The notes: a model not told the origin generated them from the letters alone. DNA of 64,000 nt from an uncultured Eubacteriales bacterium (GCA_949293325.1 CASFCZ010000012.1:1-64000); one strand, 5' to 3'. Positions 35,029-44,440 are shown, counted from the first letter of the stretch. Translations and numbers: made by a program.

Positions 35029-35979
35029 TCATTTTTTTCTTTTATTCTTACGTCTTTCCTTAATGCCCTTGACAATCTCCTGAAGATCCTTGTTGTTAAG
35101 CTCCAATCCGGGGAAAGCATCCAGAATTCTTTTATGTGCCTTTGATACACGAAGCTTTTGTGCCGCCTCATACTTTGCATACATATCCCTGATTTTGTTA
35201 ATTGCATCAAGCTTTTCTTTAGTAAAATCCCTGTCTGCAAACCTTGACTTAAGTTCTTCAATATTCAGTTCCTTAATAAGTCTGCGTCTTTCCTTAAACT
35301 TTGTTTTTATATCCTCGGTTAAAACAAGCTTTTCCCTAAGTTCATTTATGTCAATATACTCCCTGATATTTTCGGAGAATGTTTCGGCAAATTTATCCCA
35401 TTCCGCTCTGATTTCAGACCTTGCAAGGGCAAGCTTTTCAACTACCTTTGTAAGGGAAACTATGTTACGTGCGGTAATTAAAGTATCTGTTCCTATAATA
35501 GCTAAAATCAACACTCCCCAGGCTTCGCCTATTAAAACAGGAATTTTGTCAATCAGAACATCAATCAAGGGAACCACAAATTCTATCATCAAAACCGAAA
35601 GGACACCCCATGCAATTGAAATATCAAGGCTTATTCTGCCTTGAAAGTTAAACTTTTTATAGGAGTAATCCCACCACTTTGCCTTAAAAATCTTTTCAAG
35701 ACCTACAGCAGTCAGATATTCAAGTGCTGTAGTTATAATCATGCCAAATACAAAAAGTGCAGGTATATTGTTCTTAAAATCACTTAAAAGCAATATAACA
35801 AAACACATACCAAACCCATAAATAGGGCAGTAAGGTCCTGTAGCAAAGCCTCGGTTGACATAATATCCGCTTTTCAAGGAAACTCGAACAGTTTCCATCA
35901 TCCAGCCCAGAAAGCTGAATATAATAAAATAATATGTCAAATAATATAGGTTTGTGCCTCCGATATGTATATTAAACAT
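35029..35979 (-). CDS. CmpB-like putative ABC transporter permease (PF06541)
   Basis: A 316-residue membrane protein. The first 180 residues hold five or six hydrophobic segments with the family's FSFLGWMMETVRVSLKSG and RGFATGPYCPIYGFGM motifs. Residues 185-316 form a long charged, largely helical, probably coiled-coil tail ending in a poly-basic stretch (KGIKERRKNKRKK). The family is labelled an ABC permease, but no ATPase gene is nearby and transport is unproven. The gene lies nine bases after the ynbB-like gene. Confidence 0.78.
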   Translation of the reverse strand: MFNIHIGGTNLYYLTYYFIIFSFLGWMMETVRVSLKSGYYVNRGFATGPYCPIYGFGMCFVILLLSDFKNNIPALFVFGMIITTALEYLTAVGLEKIFKAKWWDYSYKKFNFQGRISLDISIAWGVLSVLMIEFVVPLIDVLIDKIPVLIGEAWGVLILAIIGTDTLITARNIVSLTKVVEKLALARSEIRAEWDKFAETFSENIREYIDINELREKLVLTEDIKTKFKERRRLIKELNIEELKSRFADRDFTKEKLDAINKIRDMYAKYEAAQKLRVSKAHKRILDAFPGLELNNKDLQEIVKGIKERRKNKRKK

Positions 35980-35988
35980 ATATGCTCC

Positions 35989-37278
35989 TTAAAGACAGAT
36001 TATCTTCTTTTTATATAAATTATTTACAGTAATCATAATACCGATTTTTGCATGATACCAGGTAAGTCCACCCTGCATATAAACAGTATATGGGGGCTTC
36101 ATTGGAGCATCTGCGGAAAGCTCTATTGATGAGCCCTGCACAAAAGCACCGGCTGCCATAATAACCTGACAGTCATAGCCGGGCATATCCCATGGCTCCG
36201 GCTTAACATAGCTGTCAACAGCTGCACCCATCTGTATGCCTTCACAGAAGGCAATAACAGCCTCAGGTGTTTTCATTTGAATAGCCTGAACTATATCAGC
36301 CCTTTTTTCATCAGGCTCAGGCATTACATCAAAGCCAAGTTTTTTGAATATGGCAGAGGCAAATATCGCACCTTTAAGGGAAGCATTAACAACTCCGGGA
36401 GCAAGAAAAAGTCCCTGTATAAGAGATGTTATCACTCCAAGGCTTGGTCCTACCTCTCTGCCCATACCGGGAGAGGTAAGACGATAAGCGGAATTTTCCA
36501 CATATTCTTCCTTACCTACTATATATCCTCCTACAGGTGCCAGTCCACCACCGGGATTTTTAATAAGAGAACCTACCATAAGATCAGCTCCTACATCAGT
36601 AGGCTCTTTAATGTCAGTAAACTCACCGTAACAGTTATCTACCATACATATAACATCAGGTTTAACTGACTTTACCTTTTTGATTATTTTCTCTATTTCT
36701 TCTACAGTAAGGCTGGGCCTGTATTCATATCCCTTTGAGCGCTGAATTGTAACCAACCTGGTCCTGTCATTTATTTTATCGGCAATACCATCGTAATCCA
36801 CCCTGCCGTCAGGAAGTAAATCCACCTGATTATATGATACACCATGCTCTACAAGGGAACCTCTGACCTTTCTGACATGACCTATAACACTTTGCAGTGT
36901 ATCATAGGGGGCACCAACTACCGAAAGCATCTCATCACCGTAGCGAAGATTACCGAAAAGTGCAACGGTAAGTGCATGGGTACCTGAAATAATCTGTGGA
37001 CGCACCAAAGCCAGCTCTGTATGAAACACATCGGCATAAATTGACTCAAGGGTGTCACGACCAATATCATTGTAACCATATCCTGTAGATACATTGAAAC
37101 AGCTTTCACTTAATCTGTTTTTCTGCATGGCTGCAAGAACCTTATACTGGTTATACTCCGTTATTTTATCAATCTCTGCAAACTTTTCCTTAACCCCTGC
37201 TTCACATTCAAGGCAGTAATCCACTACTTTTTCATCAATATTAAAATTGTCCTTTAAATACTTCTTTATTTCTTCCAT
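35989..37278 (-). CDS. YnbB-like PLP protein (methionine gamma-lyase family, PF06838)
   Basis: A 429-residue fold-type I PLP protein. The Lys is in TIQRSKGYEYRPSLT, and RPQIISGTHALTVALFGNLRYGDEML shows the cofactor-binding region. The C-terminus (GAFVQGSSIELSADAPMKPPYTVYMQGG) is typical of the YnbB or 'aluminium resistance' family. In Bacillus its relative lies in the miaA-hfq-hflX-ynbB-glnR neighbourhood, and miaA is next door here too, so the position supports the identity. The physiological reaction is not settled. Confidence 0.9.
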   Translation of the reverse strand: MEEIKKYLKDNFNIDEKVVDYCLECEAGVKEKFAEIDKITEYNQYKVLAAMQKNRLSESCFNVSTGYGYNDIGRDTLESIYADVFHTELALVRPQIISGTHALTVALFGNLRYGDEMLSVVGAPYDTLQSVIGHVRKVRGSLVEHGVSYNQVDLLPDGRVDYDGIADKINDRTRLVTIQRSKGYEYRPSLTVEEIEKIIKKVKSVKPDVICMVDNCYGEFTDIKEPTDVGADLMVGSLIKNPGGGLAPVGGYIVGKEEYVENSAYRLTSPGMGREVGPSLGVITSLIQGLFLAPGVVNASLKGAIFASAIFKKLGFDVMPEPDEKRADIVQAIQMKTPEAVIAFCEGIQMGAAVDSYVKPEPWDMPGYDCQVIMAAGAFVQGSSIELSADAPMKPPYTVYMQGGLTWYHAKIGIMITVNNLYKKKIICL

Positions 37279-37285
37279 TGTATTA

Positions 37286-38233
37286 TTATAAAACTCCCAT
37301 TTGTTTTGCTATAAACAGGGCGGCATCCTCACTGCTTTTAAAGCTGTCCATATCCACCCATATACCACTTACCTGATGTTTAAACCATGTAAGCTGACGT
37401 TTTGCAAAGTGTCTTGTGTCCCGCTTTAAAATGTTGACTGCCTCCTCAAGGGAACACTCACCTGCAAGATAGGCTATTATTTCTTTATATCCCAGACCCT
37501 GCATTGAAACAAGATTTCTGTCGTATTTTTCATAAAGCCCCTTAACTTCATCCAGAAGTCCTTCCCTAAGCATTTCATCAATACGGCAGTCAATCCTGTT
37601 GTAAAGGCAACCTCTGTCCATATTTAACACAAAAAAATCCACATCGTAATATGGCTTTTTTTGCTTTTCCTTTCTATTATGCTCCGAAATAGGCTCTCCT
37701 GTCAACTCAAAATACTCAATAGCCCGTATAACACGCTTTGTATTATTTATATGAATACTGTTACAGGCCTGGGGATCCACTTCTTTTAACCTTTCATAAA
37801 GGGCTTCTTTACCCTCTGTTTCAAGATATTGCTGTAATTTAAAACGCAGAGTATCATCCGAGCATTCCTCTGAAAAATCATTGTCATATACAAGGGCATT
37901 TATATAAAACCCCGTACCCCCTACAAGAACAGGGATTTTACCCTTTGTATATATTTCTTCAATATACTGTTTTGCCTTATTTTTAAAGACTGCCACCGAA
38001 TACTCCTCGTCAGGATAAAGTTCATCCACCAGATAATGCTTTATTCCATCCATTTCCTCAGGCTTGATTTTTGCAGTCCCTATATCCATATATTTATATA
38101 CCTGCATAGAATCAGCGGAGATTATTTCTCCGCCGATCATTTTTGCTAATTTAACGGAAACCGCTGTTTTACCGCAGGCTGTAGGTCCTGCAATTACCAC
38201 CAAAGGTTTCTTTTTTATATCCTTATCAACCAT
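37286..38233 (-). CDS. miaA: tRNA dimethylallyltransferase
   Basis: MiaA adds dimethylallyl to A37 of tRNAs reading UNN codons. The 315-residue protein has the P-loop AGPTACGKTAVSVKLAK, the DSMQVYKYMDIGTAK block that grips A37, VGGTGFYINALVYD, and MQGLGYKEI near the end. The ATG at 38233 lies inside the last codons of nrdD, eight bases of overlap, so the genes are coupled. Longer in-frame starts within nrdD are unlikely. Confidence 0.96.
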   Translation of the reverse strand: MVDKDIKKKPLVVIAGPTACGKTAVSVKLAKMIGGEIISADSMQVYKYMDIGTAKIKPEEMDGIKHYLVDELYPDEEYSVAVFKNKAKQYIEEIYTKGKIPVLVGGTGFYINALVYDNDFSEECSDDTLRFKLQQYLETEGKEALYERLKEVDPQACNSIHINNTKRVIRAIEYFELTGEPISEHNRKEKQKKPYYDVDFFVLNMDRGCLYNRIDCRIDEMLREGLLDEVKGLYEKYDRNLVSMQGLGYKEIIAYLAGECSLEEAVNILKRDTRHFAKRQLTWFKHQVSGIWVDMDSFKSSEDAALFIAKQMGVL

Positions 38234-40571
38234 GTTTAACCCTGTCCATACATTCCGCATACTTAGCGTCATTAAACTTTTCAAGGGAACCTACAAGATA
38301 ACCTGTAATACGTCTTATTCTTTCAACAGGTTCTCCTTCGTCAACCCTTCTGCCACACTTAGGACACACATCATCTATTATGCCTGTATAACCACATACG
38401 GGATCCCGGTCAACAGGGTGGTTAATAGAGCCATAGCCTATGCCGCACTCCTTCATATAACGGATGATTTTTTCAAAGGCATCCACATTTTTGGCAGTAT
38501 CTCCATCCAGCTCCACATAGGAAATATGTCCTGCATTGGTAAGGGCATGGTATGGAGCCTCTATCCTTATTTTATCTGCTGCCTTAATATGATAGTACAC
38601 AGGAATATGGAAGCTGTTTGTATAATATGCCCTGTCAGTTACACCATCTATCTCGCCAAAAAGCTCTTTATCCATCTTGACAAATCTACCGGAAAGACCC
38701 TCTGCAGGTGTTGCAAGGAGAGAAAAGTTAAGTTTTGTCTTTTCAGCCTCATCATCCATACGTTTTCTCATATGTCCTACTATACGAAGTCCAAGCTCTC
38801 TGGCTTCTTCAGACTCACCATGATGCTTTCCGATAAGTGCCTTAAGACACTCTGCAAGACCAATAAAGCCTATGCTCAATGTACCGTGTTTAAGCACTTC
38901 CTCAAGGGTATCATCTATATTGAGCTTGTCACTGTCTATCCATACACCCTGACCCATAAGGAAAGGAAAATTCCTTACCTTTCTTGCAGCCTGAAGCCTA
39001 AAACGGTCAAGGAGCTGGTCAATACAAAGATCAATCATCTTATCAAGCTGCTCAAAAAATTCCTCTATATTACCATCTGCTTTAATGGCAAGACGTGGAA
39101 GGTTAATGGATGTAAAGCTTAAATTTCCTCTACCATAGGTAATTTCATTATTTTTATCATGTACATTACCTATTACCCTTGTACGGCAACCCATATATGA
39201 GATTTCTGTTTCAGGATGTCCTTCTTTATAGTACTGAAGGTTAAATGGAGCATCCTGGAAGGAAAAATTAGGGAAAAGTCTCTTTGCACTTACCTTGCAC
39301 GCAAGCTTGAAAAGGTCATAATTTTTATCTCCTACATTAAAATTCTTTCCTTCCTTAACCCTGAAGATATGAATAGGGAATATTGGAGTTTCGCCATTAC
39401 CAAGTCCGTCATTAAGGGCAAGAAGCACATTTTTTATTACCATCCTTCCCTCCTCTGTAGTATCAGTACCATAGTTAATGGAGGAAAATGGTGTCTGAGC
39501 TCCCGCTCTTGAATTCATTGTGTTAAGGTTGTGTATCAAGGATTCCATTGCCTGATATGTTGCCTTATCTGTTTCTTTAAGGGCATTTTTATAGGCAAGG
39601 CGCTGAATCTTACTGATCACCTTTTCGTAATAGCCCCTGGAAAGAAGTATATTTTTCTCAGCCTCCATATATTCTTTATAATTAGCTATTGAAAGTTCAT
39701 AGCCCTGTTCAAAGAGACTGTCCTGTATTTCCTTTGCAAGGTCATCGGCATTTTCAAGATCAAAAAGCAACTCACAGTTACGGGCAAGATTAATCCTGTA
39801 ATTTTTAATAAAAGTCTTTCTTACACCAAGGGCAAGGGCGTAGTCGAAGTTAGGTATGCTCTGTCCCCCATGCTGGTCATTCTGGTTAGACTGGATGGCT
39901 ATACAAGCAAGAGCAGAATAGCTGGAAATATCATTAGGTTCCCTTAAAACTCCATGACCTGTATTAAAGCCGTTATGGAAAAGTTTAATAAGATCAATCT
40001 GGGTACATGTAGTTGTCATGGTCAAAAAGTCCAGATCATGTATATGAATATCTCCGTTACGATGAGCTTCGCTGTGTTCAGGCTTTAAAACATGGAGCTG
40101 ATAAAACTGCTTTGCCCCCTCTGAGCCATACTTAAGCATGGTACCCATTGCAGTATCTCCATTAACATTGGCATTTTCACGCTTAAGGTTACTGTCTTTG
40201 GCATCACTGAAGGTAATATCCTCATATATCTTCATAAGCTGAGAATTTTTTTCCCTTATCTTACTGCGTTCTGCCCTGTAAAGTATATACTTCTTAGCAG
40301 TGGCAGCGTGACCCCTTTTCATAAGTTCCTCTTCTACAAGGTCCTGTATCTGTTCAACGGTAGGTGTATCCTTAAGATTATAAACAGCAGCCTCTACCAC
40401 CTCGTCAGCAAGCTGCATACAGTATTCCTCACTGTGATAATCCTCTGTAGCATCAAATGCCTTTCTTATGGCATCGGCGATTTTTATCTTATTAAAGGCA
40501 ACACGTCTTCCGTCTCTTTTTAAAATATCCTTTATCTGTAACTGATAGTTTTTTTGATTTAGCTCTATCAT
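38226..40571 (-). CDS. nrdD: Anaerobic (class III) ribonucleoside-triphosphate reductase
   Basis: NrdD makes deoxyribonucleotides without oxygen through a glycyl radical. The 781 residues begin with an ATP-cone domain (KRDGRRVAFNKIKIADAIRKAF, about 12-105) for allosteric control. The catalytic barrel includes HIHDLDFLTMTTTC. The C-terminus has a zinc site (VCPKCGRRV with an upstream VCGY) and the glycyl-radical segment RITGYLVGS, 20-25 residues from the end. No activase gene nrdG lies next to it, which is unusual. A candidate pair of NrdR boxes overlaps the promoter. Confidence 0.97.
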   Translation of the reverse strand: MIELNQKNYQLQIKDILKRDGRRVAFNKIKIADAIRKAFDATEDYHSEEYCMQLADEVVEAAVYNLKDTPTVEQIQDLVEEELMKRGHAATAKKYILYRAERSKIREKNSQLMKIYEDITFSDAKDSNLKRENANVNGDTAMGTMLKYGSEGAKQFYQLHVLKPEHSEAHRNGDIHIHDLDFLTMTTTCTQIDLIKLFHNGFNTGHGVLREPNDISSYSALACIAIQSNQNDQHGGQSIPNFDYALALGVRKTFIKNYRINLARNCELLFDLENADDLAKEIQDSLFEQGYELSIANYKEYMEAEKNILLSRGYYEKVISKIQRLAYKNALKETDKATYQAMESLIHNLNTMNSRAGAQTPFSSINYGTDTTEEGRMVIKNVLLALNDGLGNGETPIFPIHIFRVKEGKNFNVGDKNYDLFKLACKVSAKRLFPNFSFQDAPFNLQYYKEGHPETEISYMGCRTRVIGNVHDKNNEITYGRGNLSFTSINLPRLAIKADGNIEEFFEQLDKMIDLCIDQLLDRFRLQAARKVRNFPFLMGQGVWIDSDKLNIDDTLEEVLKHGTLSIGFIGLAECLKALIGKHHGESEEARELGLRIVGHMRKRMDDEAEKTKLNFSLLATPAEGLSGRFVKMDKELFGEIDGVTDRAYYTNSFHIPVYYHIKAADKIRIEAPYHALTNAGHISYVELDGDTAKNVDAFEKIIRYMKECGIGYGSINHPVDRDPVCGYTGIIDDVCPKCGRRVDEGEPVERIRRITGYLVGSLEKFNDAKYAECMDRVKHG

Positions 40572-40586
40572 AGTACCCCTCCGTTG

Positions 40587-40633
40587 TCCCTACATTTAGT
40601 AATATTTAAAATTCATTATACTATATACAGTAG
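40587..40633. promoter_or_regulatory. Candidate pair of NrdR boxes upstream of nrdD
   Basis: Box 1 at 40618-40633 matches 12 of 16 positions of ACACTATATATAGTGT; box 2 at 40587-40602 matches 10 of 16. Their starts are exactly 31 bp apart, the three-helical-turn spacing typical of NrdR box pairs. Box 1 overlaps the -10 and spacer, and box 2 lies in the leader, where binding would block transcription. Confidence 0.6.
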
Positions 40634-40643
40634 TAAAAGTAAA
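40615..40643 (-). promoter_or_regulatory. Promoter of nrdD
   Basis: Minus strand: TTTACT (40638-40643), 17 bp, perfect TATAAT (40615-40620). Followed by an excellent ribosome binding site (GGAGGGG). Confidence 0.78.
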
Positions 40644-40854
40644 CATATTTCCGCAAAAAAGTTGCACAGTTTTTCCTTTGTATATTTTACATAATATATT
40701 GGTAAGAGACAGGTAACTTCTTTAAAATTCACTGTATGATTGACTTACAGCTATTATGCAATATTTACATTTGGATTATCCTCCGTAAAATATCAAGGTA
40801 CAATAGAATATTAGCAAATTAGCATCAGCTGCATGCAAAAATATTTTTTCACTC
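40644..40854. other. A/T-rich spacer between nrdD and ybaB, no gene seen
   Basis: The middle of the 371-base gap between divergent nrdD and ybaB. No open frame with a ribosome binding site, RNA gene or strong hairpin is seen. In many Bacillota dnaX stands upstream of ybaB-recR; it is absent here. Confidence 0.6.
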
Positions 40855-40883
40855 TTGCAATATCTATCCATATACAATATAAT
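40855..40883 (+). promoter_or_regulatory. Promoter of the ybaB-recR-thyX unit
   Basis: TTGCAA (40855-40860), 17 bp, perfect TATAAT (40878-40883). Confidence 0.75.
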
Positions 40884-40942
40884 AAAATAAGTATGGGCTT
40901 TATCAGTCCTTAATCGTTTATGAACAAGGAGGAATAACTAAT

Positions 40943-41290
40943 ATGGCAAAGGGATTTGGCGGCTTCGGAGGTATGGGCGGCATGAATATGAACAACCTTA
41001 TGAAGCAGGCACAGAGAATGCAGAAGCAGATGGAACAGGCACAGGCCGACCTTGAAACCAAGGAGTTTGAGGTTACAAGCGGCGGCGGTGCCGTTAAAGT
41101 AGTTATTACAGGTAAAAAGGTTATTAAATCAATAGAGATACAGCCCGATGTAGTTGATCCCGATGATGTGGAAATGCTTCAGGACCTTGTACTGACCGCT
41201 GTAAACGAAGCTATCAGGCAGGCAGATGACGCTGTTACAAGCACAATGGGACAGATAACCGGTACAGGTATACCCGGGGGACTGTTTTAA
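40943..41290 (+). CDS. ybaB: YbaB/EbfC family nucleoid-associated protein
   Basis: A 115-residue dimeric DNA-binding protein. It has a Gly/Met-rich N-terminus ([19 protein letters not shown]), then [20 protein letters not shown] and the beta-sheet block [34 protein letters not shown] cut into its known two helices and sheet. The ATG has AGGAGG eight bases upstream. Adjacent recR is the usual partner, linking it to recombination repair and replication restart. Confidence 0.94.
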   Translation: MAKGFGGFGGMGGMNMNNLMKQAQRMQKQMEQAQADLETKEFEVTSGGGAVKVVITGKKVIKSIEIQPDVVDPDDVEMLQDLVLTAVNEAIRQADDAVTSTMGQITGTGIPGGLF

Positions 41291-41312
41291 TTACGGTCTG
41301 GAGTGAGCTTTA

Positions 41313-41909
41313 ATGAACTATTATGGAAACTATGTAACAAGGCTCATAGAGGAGCTTTCAAGACTGCCAGGTATAGGTGGTAAAACTGCACAAAGGCTTG
41401 CCTTCTACATTCTGAATATGCCTAAGGAGAATGTGCAGCAACTAGCAAAAAGTATAATAGAAGCTAAGGAAAATGTAAAATATTGCTCCATATGCTGTAA
41501 CCTTACAGATCAGGATCCCTGTTCTGTATGTAACAACCCAAAACGCAATCACAACATTATTATGGTTGTTGAAGAACCCAGAGATATGGCGGCATATGAA
41601 AAAACCAAGGAGTTTAACGGACTATACCATATTTTACACGGTGCTATTTCCCCTATGAAGGACATTACCGCTGAGGATTTACGCATTAAAGAGCTTCTTG
41701 CAAGGCTTAACGAGGATACCCAGGAGGTTATACTTGCCACAGGCACAAGTATTGAAGGCGAAACAACAGCCATGTACCTATGCCGATTAATAAAGCCTCT
41801 GGGTATCAAGGTAAGCAGGATTGCAAACGGAGTACCTGTAGGCAGTGACCTTGAATACGTTGACGAGGTTACCCTTTCAAGGGCACTTGAAGGCAGAAGG
41901 GAAATGTAA
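41313..41909 (+). CDS. recR: Recombination protein RecR
   Basis: RecR loads RecA with RecO at gaps in single strands. The 198 residues show the helix-hairpin-helix [17 protein letters not shown], the four-Cys zinc finger [16 protein letters not shown], the Toprim motif [16 protein letters not shown] and a C-terminal Walker-B-like end. Normal length and order. It lies 22 bases after ybaB. Confidence 0.96.
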   Translation: MNYYGNYVTRLIEELSRLPGIGGKTAQRLAFYILNMPKENVQQLAKSIIEAKENVKYCSICCNLTDQDPCSVCNNPKRNHNIIMVVEEPRDMAAYEKTKEFNGLYHILHGAISPMKDITAEDLRIKELLARLNEDTQEVILATGTSIEGETTAMYLCRLIKPLGIKVSRIANGVPVGSDLEYVDEVTLSRALEGRREM

Positions 41910-41910
41910 A

Positions 41911-42528
41911 ATGAAAATTATTAAACCATATTATATAATAGAGGATGATATTGACCCTAAAAGAATGATGCTTGCCATTGAAAAGGCAGGCAGAACCTGC
42001 TATAAAAGTGAAGGCAGGATAGGTGATGGTTCCGCTGAAAAATTTATTGCAAACATAATAAAACGTGGTCACGAATCTGTCCTTGAGCATGAAAAAATAA
42101 CCGTCAGGTTTATTTGTGACAGGGGTGTAACTCATGAGCTTGTAAGGCATAGAATAGCAAGCTACAGTCAGGAAAGTACCAGATACTGCAACTACAGTCA
42201 GGATAAATTCGGCAACGAGCTTACCTTCATCAAGCCATGCTTCTGGAATGAAGAAGATGAGCAATACAAGCTATGGCAGGACACAATGCAGTATATTGAA
42301 AATATGTACAACAAGCTTATTGCCTCTGGTGCTAAGCCGGAAGAAGCAAGAAGCATATTGCCAAACAGCCTTAAGACCGAGATAGTAGTTACCATGAATT
42401 TAAGACAGTGGCGTCACTATTTCCGTCTGAGAACAGCTCCTGTTGCTCACCCACAGATCAGGGAAATAAGCATAGCGCTCCTTAACGAACTTAAGGAAAA
42501 GTTGCCTGTTATTTTCGGCGATATATAA
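41911..42528 (+). CDS. thyX: FAD-dependent thymidylate synthase
   Basis: ThyX makes dTMP from dUMP using FAD and methylene-tetrahydrofolate. The signature RHRIASYSQESTRY starts at R79, matching RHRx7S, and ITVRFICDRGVTHELV precedes it. The ATG at 41911 follows the recR stop by one base and starts the conserved sequence; a longer in-frame start inside recR is not credible. The 205-residue length is slightly short but has all blocks. Confidence 0.95.
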   Translation: MKIIKPYYIIEDDIDPKRMMLAIEKAGRTCYKSEGRIGDGSAEKFIANIIKRGHESVLEHEKITVRFICDRGVTHELVRHRIASYSQESTRYCNYSQDKFGNELTFIKPCFWNEEDEQYKLWQDTMQYIENMYNKLIASGAKPEEARSILPNSLKTEIVVTMNLRQWRHYFRLRTAPVAHPQIREISIALLNELKEKLPVIFGDI

Positions 42529-42530
42529 TA

Positions 42531-42568
42531 AAAAACGACCTCCGGAGTAAAACCGGAGGTCGTTTTAT
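42531..42568 (+). terminator. Bidirectional terminator between thyX and the nitroreductase gene
   Basis: AAAACGACCTCCGG pairs perfectly with CCGGAGGTCGTTTT around AGTAAAA. It serves both converging genes. Confidence 0.93.
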
Positions 42569-43087
42569 TTATACACGAACTATGTAATTTTCCTTACGTG
42601 GCTTTGACTTTGGACACTCTGCAGCAGGATAGCCAAGGATACAATTTCCTACTCCTCTGTAATTTTCAGGAATACCCCACTTTTTAAGAAGCTCCTTACC
42701 CTCAGGTCTGTCAAAGGTTTCCCTTGCACGGTTTATCCAGCATGAACCAAGACCGATTGCATACGCTGCATTCATAAGATTGCCAAGGACAAGACTTCCA
42801 TCCTCCACCCAGGTTGCCCTGTTGGTATCAGCAAGTACCACAACAACTGTAGGTGCTCCATAAAATGGATCCTTATCAACTCCCATAATATCGGCATTTA
42901 TCTCAGACAAAAGTTTTATGGTAGGCTTATCCTGTACCACCACCATTATAGGTGACTGCATACCCATACCTGTAGGTGCATATTCGCCGGCCTCAAGTAC
43001 AGCCTTCAGCTCATCCTCATTTATCTGTTCACTTTTATAGGCACGGCAGCTGCGTCTTGCCTTAAGATCGTCTATAGTTGACTTCAT
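42569..43087 (-). CDS. Nitroreductase family flavoprotein
   Basis: A 172-residue FMN-dependent NAD(P)H oxidoreductase. Typical blocks are LKARRSCRAYKSEQI (FMN phosphate), GEYAPTGMGMQSPIM, and AYAIGLGSCWINRARETF with the C-terminal GIPENYRGVGNCILGYPA. The physiological substrate is unknown; family members reduce nitro-compounds, quinones or flavins. It is expressed alone, divergent from fabF, with overlapping promoters around an inverted repeat. Confidence 0.9.
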   Translation of the reverse strand: MKSTIDDLKARRSCRAYKSEQINEDELKAVLEAGEYAPTGMGMQSPIMVVVQDKPTIKLLSEINADIMGVDKDPFYGAPTVVVVLADTNRATWVEDGSLVLGNLMNAAYAIGLGSCWINRARETFDRPEGKELLKKWGIPENYRGVGNCILGYPAAECPKSKPRKENYIVRV

Positions 43088-43117
43088 AAAATTACCTCCT
43101 TATCTTCTGATAGCTAA

Positions 43118-43146
43118 AGTATACTCTTATAAAGTTTGATTTTCAA
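43118..43146 (-). promoter_or_regulatory. Promoter of the nitroreductase gene
   Basis: Minus strand: TTGAAA, 17 bp, TATACT, directly upstream of an AAGGAGG site and the ATG at 43087. Confidence 0.65.
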
Positions 43147-43156
43147 GTCAAACTTT
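43131..43156. promoter_or_regulatory. Inverted repeat between nitroreductase gene and fabF, FabT-like
   Basis: Perfect 9-bp arms AAAGTTTGA (43131-43139) and TCAAACTTT (43148-43156) flank 8 bases. The left half, TTTGATTTTCAA, resembles the FabT box core (TTTGATNNTCAAA). The repeat covers the -35 region and spacer of the minus-strand promoter and candidate -35 of fabF. Confidence 0.5.
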
Positions 43157-43210
43157 TTTGTAAAATTTTCGTAAATATTAATAAATAACGTAAAGAGAGG
43201 TAAGTACTAT

Positions 43211-44440
43211 ATGAACAGAGTTGTTGTAACGGGTATGGGAGCCGTCACACCCATAGGGAATAATGTAAATGAGTTCTGGGAAAGTATCAAAGCCGGAAAA
43301 GTAGGCTTTGCACCTATTTCAGGCTTTGACACCGAAAAATATTCTGCAAAGCTTGCAGCAGAGGTAAAGAACTTTGACCCTGCAACATATATGGATCGTA
43401 AGGCAGCAAGAAGAATGGACAGATTTTCACAGCTTGCAGTTGTTGCCGCTAACGAGGCAATAACCGATGCTGCCATAGATGTACTCCAGGAAAATCCCTA
43501 CAGGCTGTCTGTTATTGTAGGCTCAGGAGTGGGAAGTCTGATGGGTATTGAACGTGAACACGAAAAACTTCTTGAAAAGGGACCCAAAAAGATAAATCCC
43601 CTCACTGCTCCACTTGTTCTTGGAAATATGGCCGCAGCAAATATAGCAATACAACTGGGCTTTAAGGGCAAATGTCTTGATACAGTGACTGCCTGTGCAA
43701 CAGGAACCAACTCCATAGGTGAAGCATTCCGTTCAATTAAATATGGTGAATGCGACGTAGCTGCTGCCGGAGGAGTTGACAGCTCTGTAAGTCCTTTGGG
43801 AGTAGCCGCTTTTCAGTCATTAACTGCCCTTACCTCTTCCACTGACCCATACCGTGCCTCTATTCCCTTTGACAAAGAGAGAAACGGTTTTGTAACAGGA
43901 GAAGGAGCAGGTATACTTATCCTTGAAAGTCTTGAACACGCAAAGGAAAGAGGTGCAAAAATATATGCCGAGATAACAGGCTACGGTGCCACCTGTGATG
44001 CCAACCATGTAACTACACCCCTTGAGGACGGAAGCGGTATGGCAGAAGCTATCAGGCTTGCCCTTAATGAAGCTGAAATAAGTCCTGAAGAAGTTGATTA
44101 TGTAAATGCCCATGGTACAAGCACCGTATATAATGATCTGTATGAAACAGTTGCCATAAAACGTGCATTTGGCAAAAAAGCATACGACCTCAGAATAAAC
44201 TCAACCAAGTCCATGACAGGACATCTCTTTGGTGCAAGTGGTGCAGTTGAACTTATAACATGTATCAAATCCATTAACGAAAGCTATATACACCCTACCG
44301 TAGGACTTAAGGTTGATGACCCTGAATGTGATCTTGACTATACAAAGGGAGAAGGGATACATACAGATGTTAATATCGCCTTAAGCAATTCCCTTGGTTT
44401 TGGTGGGCACAATGCAGCTATAGTTGTAAGAAAAATTTAA
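43211..44440 (+). CDS. fabF: Beta-ketoacyl-ACP synthase II
   Basis: FabF elongates acyl chains on ACP. The 409 residues carry the full Cys-His-His triad: C162 in VTACATGTNSIG, a His in YVNAHGTSTVYND and another in STKSMTGHLFGASG. The start RVVVTGMGAVTPIGNNVNEFW and the GFGGHNAAIV end are standard. It stands alone, not in a fab cluster. No other fatty acid synthesis gene is in the window. A FabT-like palindrome lies about 55-80 bases upstream. Confidence 0.96.
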   Translation: MNRVVVTGMGAVTPIGNNVNEFWESIKAGKVGFAPISGFDTEKYSAKLAAEVKNFDPATYMDRKAARRMDRFSQLAVVAANEAITDAAIDVLQENPYRLSVIVGSGVGSLMGIEREHEKLLEKGPKKINPLTAPLVLGNMAAANIAIQLGFKGKCLDTVTACATGTNSIGEAFRSIKYGECDVAAAGGVDSSVSPLGVAAFQSLTALTSSTDPYRASIPFDKERNGFVTGEGAGILILESLEHAKERGAKIYAEITGYGATCDANHVTTPLEDGSGMAEAIRLALNEAEISPEEVDYVNAHGTSTVYNDLYETVAIKRAFGKKAYDLRINSTKSMTGHLFGASGAVELITCIKSINESYIHPTVGLKVDDPECDLDYTKGEGIHTDVNIALSNSLGFGGHNAAIVVRKI

